NCBI RefSeq assembly: GCF_900312815.1
Contig: NZ_OMPE01000009.1
Span: 744,001 to 808,000, forward strand
DNA from: Aquimarina sp. AU474
GTDB taxonomy: Bacteria > Bacteroidota > Bacteroidia > Flavobacteriales > Flavobacteriaceae
Reading direction: 5' to 3'
Length of the DNA stretch: 64,000 nt
Below the pieces are notes generated by a model. The model was not told the DNA's origin and did no database searches. It saw only the letters and a program-made list of their open reading frames with translations. Each line of letters opens with the position of its first letter. Within the stretch, counting starts at the first letter, position 1. This document shows, in pieces, positions 48,133 to 57,030 of the stretch. The translations under genes and the position numbers were made by a program.

Positions 48133-49158
48133 TTAGATAGACTTGTTCCTATCACTAATTTTATTATAAATCTTATCTATAATTTCAACAGTCTTAAGAC
48201 CTTCAAATCCATTTGCAGAAATCACACCATCATTCGTTAATACTTCAACAACATTTTCATATACCTTATCATGATTAGACATAGATCCTTGATATTGACC
48301 ATAATTGTTTGCAGTATTTCCTTCTGGTAAATTCTCTACTTTATACCCTTCTATATTTTGATATTCTAATTCATTAAGATATTGCCCTCCTATTTTCACA
48401 GTTCCTTTTTCACCAAAAATAGTTAAAGAACCTTCCATGTTCTTCCCGTGGCTATTAACTGTATAGTTAATACTTCCTAATGCACCATTATAAAACTCCA
48501 AAGCAATCACTCCATTGTCATCAAATTCGGTGATCCCTTGATGATGAAAATTTCCTCCAAAAGCTTCAACATTTTTTACATCTCCTACAATCCAGTACAA
48601 TAGATCAATAAAATGACTAAACTGCGTATATAAAGTACCTCCATCTAATTCTTGTGTACCTTTCCAAGAGTTTTTATAGTAATCAGGATTTCTGTTCCAG
48701 AAACAATTTAATTGTGCAGAATAAATTTTACCCAATTTACCATCATCAATTATTTTTTTAACCGCTTCAACTGGTGGATTAAAACGATTTTGCTTTACAA
48801 TCATTAATCTCTTGTTGGCTTTTTCTGCTTCTTTGATCATTTCTCCACAATCATAAACATTAATAGCCATAGGCTTTTCACAAAGCACATGAAAACCGCT
48901 TTTCAAAGATTGGATTGTATGCTCGGCGTGCAACCCGTTTGGAGAACAAATTGCAATCAAATCAACATCAGGCTCATTAGATAGCAATTCTTCTATCGAA
49001 GCATATGCTGTAGCATCATATTCTTTTGCTAAAGATTCAGCCTTTTCAAATTCAATATCACAAACCGCTTTTAACGTTCCATTATTGTTAATATGACCGG
49101 CATGTCTATTTCCTATTCTACCACAACCAACGATGGCAAAGTTTAATTCTTTCTTCAT
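48133..49158 (-). CDS. Gfo/Idh/MocA-family oxidoreductase (WbpB/WlbA-like candidate)
   Basis: The protein has 341 residues. NAD-binding is at FAIVGCGRIGNRHAGHI; the conserved CEKPMAIN near residue 95 carries the catalytic Lys; YKNSWKGTQELDGGTLYTQ and HFIDLLYWIVGD contain the downstream His/Asp region. Together with a DegT aminotransferase and an acyl (formyl) transferase it mirrors WbpB-WbpE-WbpD, which make 3-amino-3-deoxy uronic sugars. WbpB/WlbA enzymes recycle NADH with 2-oxoglutarate. Other substrates cannot be excluded. Confidence 0.85.
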   Translation of the reverse strand: MKKELNFAIVGCGRIGNRHAGHINNNGTLKAVCDIEFEKAESLAKEYDATAYASIEELLSNEPDVDLIAICSPNGLHAEHTIQSLKSGFHVLCEKPMAINVYDCGEMIKEAEKANKRLMIVKQNRFNPPVEAVKKIIDDGKLGKIYSAQLNCFWNRNPDYYKNSWKGTQELDGGTLYTQFSHFIDLLYWIVGDVKNVEAFGGNFHHQGITEFDDNGVIALEFYNGALGSINYTVNSHGKNMEGSLTIFGEKGTVKIGGQYLNELEYQNIEGYKVENLPEGNTANNYGQYQGSMSNHDKVYENVVEVLTNDGVISANGFEGLKTVEIIDKIYNKISDRNKSI

Positions 49159-49172
49159 ATAATTAAAAAACG

Positions 49173-49180
49173 CAAAGGTA
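49173..49180 (-). promoter_or_regulatory. -7 promoter box (TACCTTTG) for the amino-sugar operon
   Basis: This perfect TAnnTTTG box on the minus strand is 14 nt before the Gfo/Idh start. It likely drives Gfo/Idh, formyltransferase, aminotransferase, LhgO and GT4 together (49158-43866). Confidence 0.6.
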
Positions 49181-49234
49181 CTTTTATTTCCTTAAAGTTG
49201 TAAATATTATTCGGATTTAAAACAGATTATTATT

Positions 49235-49265
49235 ATTGTCGCATGGACTGTAAATATTATTTTTG
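49235..49265 (+). promoter_or_regulatory. Promoter of the ankyrin gene, adjacent to its start codon
   Basis: The -33 ATTG (TTG at 49236-49238) is followed by a 19-nt spacer and TATTTTTG at 49258-49265. The ATG at 49272 is only 6 nt after the -7 box, so transcription would begin at or just before the start codon. Confidence 0.65.
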
Positions 49266-49271
49266 TGAATA

Positions 49272-49682
49272 ATGGATATTGAGTTACAATTTTTTAAAGC
49301 TTGCGCGGATGGGGATGTAAAAACAGTTGCATCTTCAATCCCTATGTTGAAGCATATTGATGTAAAAACTGATGAGGGTTGGACAGGTCTTGTAAAGGCG
49401 GTTTTTAATGAGCATTTTGATGTTGCAAAATTATTGGTTGCACATGGTGCAGATGTAAACGCGACTAATCATAAAGGCACAACCATCTTTATGTATGCCA
49501 AAACCCCCGTATTTGCATCTAAAAACATTGAGATTCTGGATTGGCTTATCGATCAAGGTGCTAATCTTAATGTAACGGAGCATCGTTCTTTAACGGTACT
49601 AGACTATGTGAAACAAGAAGGCGCCACTTGGTTAGAAAAATGGCTTTTAGAAAGAGGAGCCAAATATGCAAATGAACTTTAA
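49272..49682 (+). CDS. Ankyrin repeat protein
   Basis: The protein has 136 residues and about three to four ankyrin units: FFKACADGDVKTVASSIPM, GWTGLVKAVFNEHFDVAKLL, GTTIFMYAKTPVFASKNIEI and SLTVLDYVKQEGATWLEKWL. It is soluble and cytoplasmic, presumably binding a protein. It is the only plus-strand gene in the 28-kb polysaccharide locus, and its stop lies 2 nt from the stop of the convergent beta-helix gene. The partner is unknown. Confidence 0.88.
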   Translation: MDIELQFFKACADGDVKTVASSIPMLKHIDVKTDEGWTGLVKAVFNEHFDVAKLLVAHGADVNATNHKGTTIFMYAKTPVFASKNIEILDWLIDQGANLNVTEHRSLTVLDYVKQEGATWLEKWLLERGAKYANEL

Positions 49683-49684
49683 TT

Positions 49685-52255
49685 TCAATTCTTTAAAAAC
49701 TTATAAGTTTCATCTACACCCCTAGCTTTTATTTTAATAAAATACATCCCTTTCATCAAATTTTCTATAGCGATTCTATATGTGCCGTCTATTTTTTTAG
49801 ATTTTTCCTTAACCTTACTTATTTTCTTACCTTGAATATCAAAAATAGTAATACTTATTGATTGATTTAATTTCTGTGCTGAGGTAACATATAAATGCTT
49901 ATTATTATCTATAGGATTAGGGAAGATTTTAAAAACTTGATAACTCTTACGGTTTTTAACTATCTCATTTTTTGGCTTTTGAACTATGGTTTGCTCATAA
50001 TTTTTCGAAACAGGGGATTCAATTATTTTCCAGGGATAACCTAAAGAGTTATTTATATAAGCAAAATCATTACTGATAGAATGCCAAACATTTGTTCTTA
50101 CAGAGCGATTGTCTTCATAATGGTAAAAAGATACGATATCACCTTTGCCATCCCCATTATAATCTCCAGACACTACTCTACCAGTTATTTTGCGTACGTC
50201 ATATCCTCCTTTTGTTTCCTGCCACCAACCAGTGCTCAATTGGTATTTAAATTTATTACCCTCGGACAGCCATACATGTAAATCCGTATCGCCATTGCCA
50301 TTGTCGTAAAAAGAAGCGATATCATCTTTGCCATCCCCATTATAATCTCTAGACACTACTCTACCGGTTATTTTGCTTACGTCATATCCTCCTTTCGTTT
50401 CCTGCCACCAACCAAAGCTCCATTGATATTTAAATTTATTACCCTCAGACAGCCATACATGTAAATCCGTATTGCCATTACCATTGTCATAAAAAGAAGC
50501 AATATCATCTTTGCCATCCCCATTATAATCTCCAGACACTACTCTACCGGTTATTTTGTTTACATCATATGAGCCTTGTCTGTCCAACCACCAACCAAAG
50601 CTCCATTGATATTTAAATTTATTGCCCTCTGACAGCCATACATGTAAATCCGTATCGCCATTGCCATTGTCGTAAAAAGAAGCGATATCATCTTTGCCAT
50701 CCCCATTATAATCTCCAGACACTACTCTACCGGTTATTTTGTTTACATCATATGAGCCTTGTCTGTCCAACCACCAACCAAAGCTCAATTGATACTTAAA
50801 CTGATCGCCTTCTGACAGCCATACATGTAAATCCATATCCCCATTACCATTGTCATAAAAAGAAGCGATATCATCTTTGCCATCTCCATTATAATCTCCG
50901 GATACTACTCTTCCTTCTATCTTATTAATATCATAACCTCCAGTTGTTTCCTGCCACCATCCAGAATTTCCATGGTAAATAAACTCTTGCGTTGAAGATG
51001 TCCACAAACGCAAATTTGTGTTTCCTGCACCATTATCATAAAAAGCAGCAATATCATCTTTACCATCTCCATCATAGTCCCCTGAAACTATTTTATTCGT
51101 TACTTTTTCTGGATCGAATGATATCCAATAAGGGTCTTTTGGGAAAATTTGATTGCTAGCAAAATATTGATTGTTATTAATAACGTTATTATCGCCTATA
51201 TCTTGAAACTCCCACGCAATAAAACGATTACCATTGTAGGTATTAGCAGACGATATTCCAAAGTTATCATTTAGATAAACATAATTTGTATAAATCTCAT
51301 TGTTTACCATTGTTCCTGTTTGCACATTCTCATCTTGATATCCTAGAATGATTCCAAATTTGGAATTATTGATTTTATCATAAGCATTATCTGGAGGTAT
51401 ATTTGGATCACTCTCATCAACCCCTTGTGGATCAAGGCATAAAAAATCATTATTGTTGGGTTGATAAAACTCTTTATAGATAAAATTACCAGCTATTATA
51501 TTGCTTTTTTGATATCCATGGTTCATTTGAATTCCACTTCCTAAGGGATTATCTAGAGTATTACCTATAAACTTATTATTATCTGATCCGTGAGAAATAT
51601 AGAATCCATGATGTCTATGGCTTCCACAATGATTATTCACTTTTTGGCTATGGATATAATTGTATGCTATTTCATTGTATTCACTTTTGTAATTAGAATT
51701 TATTGCATACTCATTAGATAAGTATAAATCTTGACCGACATCTTTTCCGATCCATATTGCAGCTCCATCATTATGATTATCTAAAACATCCCCTATAAAT
51801 TCGCAATATTTTACCGAAGAGTGATCCACATTGTCCCATAAGAAACCATGTGTGACATTTTGAAAAGTGATGTTGGAAATATGAACGTATTGTATATCTT
51901 TAAATTTTATGATATCAACAGCATTTCCCGATGGTCTTTTTATCACTACTCTATCTTCTTCAGAATATATTTTGATTGGATAATCCGATGTCCCAGATTT
52001 TGCCCATATAAAACTTATCAAATTATTTGTTCCTAAACTTATATCTCCCTCTTTTTTTAGTACTATATGATATTCTTTGTCTACAGGATTAGGAAGTAGA
52101 TCATAAGCACCTTTTAAGGTTTTTGTTATGGTCGGTTCTGACAGTAATGACGTTGAATCATTTCCTTGAAGATCTGAAATATAAATTTTCTTGACCTGAC
52201 TATAAAAAAGGAATGTATTTAGACAGAAAAACAGTAATGCTATGGTTTTTCTCAT
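49685..52255 (-). CDS. T9SS-secreted right-handed beta-helix protein with FG-GAP-like repeats
   Basis: The protein has 856 residues. A signal peptide ends near FLFYSQ. Residues 90-400 look like a parallel beta-helix (VHISNITFQNVTHGFLWD; EIAYNYIHSQK; GIQMNHGYQKSNIIAG), as in polysaccharide lyases and surface glycan-binding proteins. Residues about 400-760 hold six 61-residue repeats with the calcium-binding-like SGDYNGDGKDDIASFYD. The C-terminal 75 residues (FKIFPNPIDNNKHLYVTS) form a type A T9SS sorting domain. It is exported by T9SS and probably bound to the cell surface. Substrate is unknown. Confidence 0.85.
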   Translation of the reverse strand: MRKTIALLFFCLNTFLFYSQVKKIYISDLQGNDSTSLLSEPTITKTLKGAYDLLPNPVDKEYHIVLKKEGDISLGTNNLISFIWAKSGTSDYPIKIYSEEDRVVIKRPSGNAVDIIKFKDIQYVHISNITFQNVTHGFLWDNVDHSSVKYCEFIGDVLDNHNDGAAIWIGKDVGQDLYLSNEYAINSNYKSEYNEIAYNYIHSQKVNNHCGSHRHHGFYISHGSDNNKFIGNTLDNPLGSGIQMNHGYQKSNIIAGNFIYKEFYQPNNNDFLCLDPQGVDESDPNIPPDNAYDKINNSKFGIILGYQDENVQTGTMVNNEIYTNYVYLNDNFGISSANTYNGNRFIAWEFQDIGDNNVINNNQYFASNQIFPKDPYWISFDPEKVTNKIVSGDYDGDGKDDIAAFYDNGAGNTNLRLWTSSTQEFIYHGNSGWWQETTGGYDINKIEGRVVSGDYNGDGKDDIASFYDNGNGDMDLHVWLSEGDQFKYQLSFGWWLDRQGSYDVNKITGRVVSGDYNGDGKDDIASFYDNGNGDTDLHVWLSEGNKFKYQWSFGWWLDRQGSYDVNKITGRVVSGDYNGDGKDDIASFYDNGNGNTDLHVWLSEGNKFKYQWSFGWWQETKGGYDVSKITGRVVSRDYNGDGKDDIASFYDNGNGDTDLHVWLSEGNKFKYQLSTGWWQETKGGYDVRKITGRVVSGDYNGDGKGDIVSFYHYEDNRSVRTNVWHSISNDFAYINNSLGYPWKIIESPVSKNYEQTIVQKPKNEIVKNRKSYQVFKIFPNPIDNNKHLYVTSAQKLNQSISITIFDIQGKKISKVKEKSKKIDGTYRIAIENLMKGMYFIKIKARGVDETYKFLKN
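50040..51125. repeat. Six tandem in-frame repeats, exact 183-bp period
   Basis: The phrase CCATC(C/T)CCAT recurs at 50148, 50331, 50514, 50697, 50880 and 51063, always 183 bp (61 codons) apart. Two subtypes exist: units with an ETKGGYDV segment and two adjacent units with LDRQGSYDVN that are almost identical at DNA level. It encodes FG-GAP/VCBS-like units in the beta-helix protein. Confidence 0.95.
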
Positions 52256-52271
52256 GTTTAGCGTTTTAAAA

Positions 52272-53651
52272 TCATACCTTAGAAATCACTGCTCTAAATT
52301 TTCCATTACTATTTCTAGGAATATCTTTTAAGTAGTTAAACGTTACCGACACCTCACCAACCTGGCTACATAATCTATTTTTCATTGCTAATTCTTGTTC
52401 TTCTTTTTCAAAATCTTCTTCTACTACAATATTAATAGTATAATCTTCTATGCTATTTTGGATTAATTGTGCAACCATCAACTTAGGAATGTCTACAAAT
52501 AAACCGTGAAAACGAACCATTTTACGCCCATCCTTTGCAGTTATCACATCTTCCATTCGCCCTTCAATTTCATCTATAATTGGCATGGCCATACTAGACT
52601 TTGAAGTTTGATTTTTTGACAACTTTACACGATCACCTATTCTATATCGTATCAAAGGTTGATCAAAATTCAAGAATCCCGTAGCAATTACTTCTCCACT
52701 TTCACCAAAAGCTACTTCATGTCCCAAATCATCAATAACTTCCATCACTCCGGTGTCGGGACTAAATAGAAGTTCTCCTTCTTTGTTTTCTGAAATCAAT
52801 CCACAAGACTCTACTCCACTATAAGCATCATATACCTTGCACCCATACACTCGCTCCATGGTTTCTCGCATTTCGCCCGTTAGTTTTTCACTAGAAGTAA
52901 GAACTGCTCTTATTTTAGGAGCTTGTAATCCTTTTTTCTCAATAAAATCTGCTAATAGATAATTACTCATTGCGTAACCAACCATGTACTCTACTTCATT
53001 TTTTACTATTCCATTTACATAATTTTGAGCAGTTTCTGGAGATAGATGATATGCAGAAAAATATGTCTGTTTTTCGGTATAATTATATCGGTAATAAGGT
53101 GGTTTGGCATTTGCATCTGGTAAAATTCTTCTTCCGCCTATCATTCCTCTAGCCATTTTGTGGTTTACACCTGCCCAATTACGTATACGCGCTTCGTATG
53201 CCGCACTCCATATTTGATGGGCTTCATTGGTGAAAAATGCTTTAATAGGGGTACCTGTGCTTCCGCTACTAGATAAGAATGCTCCTTTTTTCCTTTTGGA
53301 AGATAAGAGAGTCGTAGTCCCATATTTTCGCAATTCATCTTTTTCCAAATACGGCAATTTTTTAAGGTCTTCTATTTCGAAAGTATTAAAATCTTTTGCT
53401 TTAAAGCCGTGTTTAGAATACAACTCTTTATAATAAGGAACAGTTTCATAAGCATGTTTTAATAATTTTCTTAGCTGTTGGGTTTGATAATCTCTCCATT
53501 GCTCTTTGGTAAAAGATTCTCTATCTCTAAACTCCTTAACATGCCGATTAAAAACACCTCCCAATCTTCTATTTTTCCAATATAAACCATAAATTGAAAT
53601 AATTGTGTTTTGAATAAAAACTGGGCTTTTTTGATAGATTTTTTTTATCAT
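52272..53651 (-). CDS. CapK/phenylacetate-CoA ligase-like adenylate-forming enzyme
   Basis: The protein has 459 residues. The ATP-binding loop SSSGSTGTPIKAFFTN and DAYSGVESCGLISEN plus YRIGDRVKLSKNQ are the A-motifs of the PaaK/CapK branch. These enzymes activate a carboxylate as adenylate; CapK members occur in capsule loci and are believed to act on a glycan or amino-acid substituent, which is not proven. It is 16 nt upstream of the beta-helix gene, in the same direction. Confidence 0.87.
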   Translation of the reverse strand: MIKKIYQKSPVFIQNTIISIYGLYWKNRRLGGVFNRHVKEFRDRESFTKEQWRDYQTQQLRKLLKHAYETVPYYKELYSKHGFKAKDFNTFEIEDLKKLPYLEKDELRKYGTTTLLSSKRKKGAFLSSSGSTGTPIKAFFTNEAHQIWSAAYEARIRNWAGVNHKMARGMIGGRRILPDANAKPPYYRYNYTEKQTYFSAYHLSPETAQNYVNGIVKNEVEYMVGYAMSNYLLADFIEKKGLQAPKIRAVLTSSEKLTGEMRETMERVYGCKVYDAYSGVESCGLISENKEGELLFSPDTGVMEVIDDLGHEVAFGESGEVIATGFLNFDQPLIRYRIGDRVKLSKNQTSKSSMAMPIIDEIEGRMEDVITAKDGRKMVRFHGLFVDIPKLMVAQLIQNSIEDYTINIVVEEDFEKEEQELAMKNRLCSQVGEVSVTFNYLKDIPRNSNGKFRAVISKV

Positions 53652-53687
53652 AATTAGCTATTGAAAATGAATTTGTAGCGATAATTT

Positions 53688-56408
53688 TTAATCCTCGATA
53701 ATTACCTTCTTAATCTGAATATTATTGCTTTGATGAATTTTTATAAAAACCATACTTCCATCTATGCTGGCCTTATCTAGTCTAAAATAGTTACCATCTC
53801 TTTTATAGTTTATACTTTTTCCATGTAGGTCATAAATTTCAATACTATTCGCGCTACTAGTAGAATGTAAAAAAAAATCTCCTTTGTTTGGATTTGGAAA
53901 CACTAAAGTTTCCATCATATTCTTAGCGCCAGTTAACAACTTATTGGTATCAGCTTTTACCGCCGTCGGATCAGTTTTTTCAAAAATCAAATAGTCGGTA
54001 TACTGCCAGTTATTACCTACTTTTATATTGCCTTCGAAAAAACTGTTGCTCCTATTTAACCAATATAAATATAAATCACCCTGAGCGTCTCTAACCAATA
54101 AATCGGTCTTACCATCTCCTGTCCAGTCATCCGGGAAATAATTAGCATATGACCAATTGTTTCCTACTTTTATATTGCCTTCAAAAAAATTGTTGGTACT
54201 ATTCAACCAATATAAATACAAATCACCTTGAGCATCTCTAACCAATAAATCAGTCTTGCCATCTCCTGTCCAATCTCCTGGTAGATAATTGGTATATGGC
54301 CAATCATTACCTACTTTTATATTGCCCTCAAAAAAACTGTTGTTACTATTCAACCAATATAAATACAAATCACCTTGAGCATCCTTCACTAATAAATCAA
54401 TCTTGCCATCTCCTGTCCAATCTCCCGAGAAATAATCAGAATATGACCAGTCATTACCTACTTTTATATTGCCTTCGAAAAAACTGTTGTTGCTATTTAA
54501 CCAATATAAATACAAATCACCCTGAGCGTCCCTAACCAATAAATCGGTCTTACCATCTCCTGTCCAGTCATCCGGGAAATAATCAGAATACGACCAATCA
54601 TTACCTACTTTTACATTGCCCTCAAAAAAACTATTACTAGCGTTTAACCAATACAAATATAAATCACCTTGAGCACCTCTAACCAATAAATCAGTCTTGT
54701 TGTCACCTGTCCAATCATTGGCAAAATAATGAGTAAAATCCCAATCATTACCTACTTTACTCCCTCCGTTATTGTTAAAAAAACTATGATTAACATCTCC
54801 AAAAGGATATAGATATAAATGTCCTTCTGTATCTCTAACCACAAAGTTTTTTCTCTGAAGTTCTGCGTCCAATTTTCTTGAAAAAAAGGTTGGTAAGAAC
54901 TGTAACAAATCCTTAGACATATTAGGGTTATCAAAATCCCTATATTCTACCAAACTGTCACATTTTGCATACCAATTATCATAATATTTGTCTACATGAT
55001 TTTTTACTTCGAAATCGGTTGAATATGCATTTATCATATTCCATAAAGAATTCCTGATATTTTCTATGTCGCTGTTATAGGTACTCCAAAAAGTAAATCC
55101 ACCTTCATATGCTGCTACAGAGTAAAAATATGGAGCATGCCCATCTCCTTGATTATCATCTTTAGATTTGTAATTTACTCTATGCCATCCATTAGATCCA
55201 TCAAAATAATTGGTGAAAAGCGGAAATTTAGTATCTCCATTATACACATTATATGCAAATTGATTAGAGAATTTTTTCATTATCTCAATATCAGGGAAAG
55301 AAAGATCAACCGCTGATCTGTTTAGGTGTAAGCTTTCGAAAACATGTACCCATTTTCGGGCATGACTAAGATCAACTGTTGTTTGTTGATTTACATTCTC
55401 AACCAAGTCCAACGCACAACTAATTTCATTCTGATTCCCAGAAAATTTATAATCATAATGATCTTTCCAGTATCCAGCATCCAAAACCAGCCCATTGTTA
55501 GGAGTTTCAGATAATCGACTCTCTATCAAGCTTGAGCTTTCCTGAATGAAATCTACAAATGAATCCTTTACAATAGTTGTTAAGCTTACTTCATTAGAAT
55601 CCAACTTATTGCTTGCCAAAATATCTGAAACCCCGCCAATAATAGACATGATCTCTCCTCTTATGGCATTACAATGTTTTTTATTTTCGATAATATTGAT
55701 CCAGTTACTATGGATAATTTTTTGAACAAAATCACGGATAGTAAAACAGTTTGCAGAAGATTTGGGGTCACAACCCCATCCCTGCCCCTGACTGGTGATA
55801 TCCTCATTTAACCATCTTTGATAATGATCTATTACAATATTAATAATGTTTTCACTTAAAAAGCTATTTATATTCGCTCCTCTCTCATTCTCGGGTACTT
55901 GAGCTGCATATAATATTGCCCTTGAAATCATTTGCAAGAAATTGGCACTATTTAATAAATGTTCATGCTCAAACGTAATCGTTCTTATCACCGTTTCACC
56001 ATCCTTAATTTGGTTATTATAATTCACCGCCCACATTGGTCTTGCTTGCGAGAATGAAGAAGTACAATACACATCGGTTGCTTCATTTTCGCCAATTGAA
56101 GTAATAATCTTGTTTTCTGTTTTATATTGAACATACTTAAAAGCCTCTAGATAAACGCCTATCAGCTCATCCATTAACTCATATTTCTTTTGATGATGAG
56201 CATAGATAAGCAAGTTAAATGTTTCTAATTGAACATTATACAAGATCTCGGTGTTATTTACAGCTAGTTTTTGATTAATATCATTTATATATTTCTGTTT
56301 TTGGTTATCCCAGATTGTTTGTATTTGGTTTTCTATCTGAACATTGTCCTGGGCAAAATTTATTTTTGAGAACAACACAAAAATTAATAATAACAGTATA
56401 TTTTTCAT
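53688..56408 (-). CDS. Large T9SS-secreted protein of unknown function with FG-GAP-like repeats
   Basis: The protein has 906 residues with a signal peptide ending near INFAQ. The first 530 residues are mostly helical with conserved-looking tryptophan/histidine segments (RPMWAVNYNNQ; EHEHLLNSANFLQMISRA; LDAGYWKDHYDYKFSG; YFDGSNGWHRVNY), which could be an alpha/alpha-toroid, as in some polysaccharide lyases; I do not recognise the family. Residues about 540-820 contain 49-residue repeats (DDWTGDGKTDLLVRDAQG). The last 70 residues (LVFPNPNKGDFFLHS) are a type A T9SS sorting domain. It lies upstream of the CapK-like gene. Confidence 0.72.
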   Translation of the reverse strand: MKNILLLLIFVLFSKINFAQDNVQIENQIQTIWDNQKQKYINDINQKLAVNNTEILYNVQLETFNLLIYAHHQKKYELMDELIGVYLEAFKYVQYKTENKIITSIGENEATDVYCTSSFSQARPMWAVNYNNQIKDGETVIRTITFEHEHLLNSANFLQMISRAILYAAQVPENERGANINSFLSENIINIVIDHYQRWLNEDITSQGQGWGCDPKSSANCFTIRDFVQKIIHSNWINIIENKKHCNAIRGEIMSIIGGVSDILASNKLDSNEVSLTTIVKDSFVDFIQESSSLIESRLSETPNNGLVLDAGYWKDHYDYKFSGNQNEISCALDLVENVNQQTTVDLSHARKWVHVFESLHLNRSAVDLSFPDIEIMKKFSNQFAYNVYNGDTKFPLFTNYFDGSNGWHRVNYKSKDDNQGDGHAPYFYSVAAYEGGFTFWSTYNSDIENIRNSLWNMINAYSTDFEVKNHVDKYYDNWYAKCDSLVEYRDFDNPNMSKDLLQFLPTFFSRKLDAELQRKNFVVRDTEGHLYLYPFGDVNHSFFNNNGGSKVGNDWDFTHYFANDWTGDNKTDLLVRGAQGDLYLYWLNASNSFFEGNVKVGNDWSYSDYFPDDWTGDGKTDLLVRDAQGDLYLYWLNSNNSFFEGNIKVGNDWSYSDYFSGDWTGDGKIDLLVKDAQGDLYLYWLNSNNSFFEGNIKVGNDWPYTNYLPGDWTGDGKTDLLVRDAQGDLYLYWLNSTNNFFEGNIKVGNNWSYANYFPDDWTGDGKTDLLVRDAQGDLYLYWLNRSNSFFEGNIKVGNNWQYTDYLIFEKTDPTAVKADTNKLLTGAKNMMETLVFPNPNKGDFFLHSTSSANSIEIYDLHGKSINYKRDGNYFRLDKASIDGSMVFIKIHQSNNIQIKKVIIED
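53990..54840. repeat. Tandem in-frame repeats, exact 147-bp period
   Basis: The phrase CCTACTTT(T)A precedes TATTG-type sequence at 54016, 54163, 54310, 54457, 54604 and 54751, spaced 147 bp (49 codons). Each unit encodes the Ca2+-binding-like WTGDGKTDLLV and LYLYWLN. The outermost 54751 unit is the most diverged. Confidence 0.93.
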
Positions 56409-56433
56409 TTATAAGTAGGTTTAAAAATATTAT

Positions 56434-57018
56434 TTATAACTTAATTAATTTTAAGTCATCCATCCAGAATTCCCCCGTCTCCATGACAGCACTTATTTTC
56501 ATAGGCCCATTCTCTGTTACACTAAACGTTTTAGAAATATAAACCCAACCTGTATCTATTAGAATATTTTCATTTTCTGAAACTGCTTCTATTCCAAAAT
56601 TCAGTCTGAAAAAAGAATTTCTCTCTTGCCCACCAGATATCTGATTATCGTAAATACTATTTATTTTTCCCTTAGCTCTTATCCAAGCAGAAAACTTATA
56701 ACTTCTATTTATCTCCAAGTCCAATGGAACTTTTAGCCTCATATATTCAAAAGACGTTATAATTCCACCTTCACCTTGAGAATCTGGCATCCAATCAGGC
56801 ATGGTATAATTATAAAAACAAGAATTACCACTCTTTGCAATAGAATCAGTAATTTTATTCACCGTGAGAAACGCATTTTTAAAATACCAATGTTCAGTAA
56901 TATCATTATTCATTTCAAAATCACCATTAGGAATTAATTGATTTTGAGAGGTATCATCATCTTTACTACAAGAAACAATTAAAACAGCGATTAACATTAA
57001 TATTTTATATGATTTCAT
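56434..57018 (-). CDS. Lipoprotein with carbohydrate-binding-like beta-sandwich
   Basis: The protein has 194 residues. The lipoprotein signal ends at VLIVSCSKDDD, with the acidic DDD export tract after the Cys seen in surface lipoproteins of Bacteroidota. LIPNGDFEMNNDITEHWYFK followed by YKFSAWIRAKG is typical of CBM-like jelly rolls (the family 'NGDFE' start). It probably binds a glycan at the outer membrane. It sits 25 nt upstream of the 906-residue gene. Confidence 0.75.
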   Translation of the reverse strand: MKSYKILMLIAVLIVSCSKDDDTSQNQLIPNGDFEMNNDITEHWYFKNAFLTVNKITDSIAKSGNSCFYNYTMPDWMPDSQGEGGIITSFEYMRLKVPLDLEINRSYKFSAWIRAKGKINSIYDNQISGGQERNSFFRLNFGIEAVSENENILIDTGWVYISKTFSVTENGPMKISAVMETGEFWMDDLKLIKL

Positions 57019-57030
57019 ATTATTATCTTT

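Noticed and set aside
50040..54840. Repeat arrays considered as CRISPR
   Set aside because: Units are contiguous without unique spacers, have 183- and 147-bp periods that are multiples of three, and are coding in frame.
54752..54934. 60-residue minus-strand frame within the 906-residue gene, and similar frames in the repeat regions
   Set aside because: These are out-of-frame readings of the repeats and show only repeat periodicity, with no start context.
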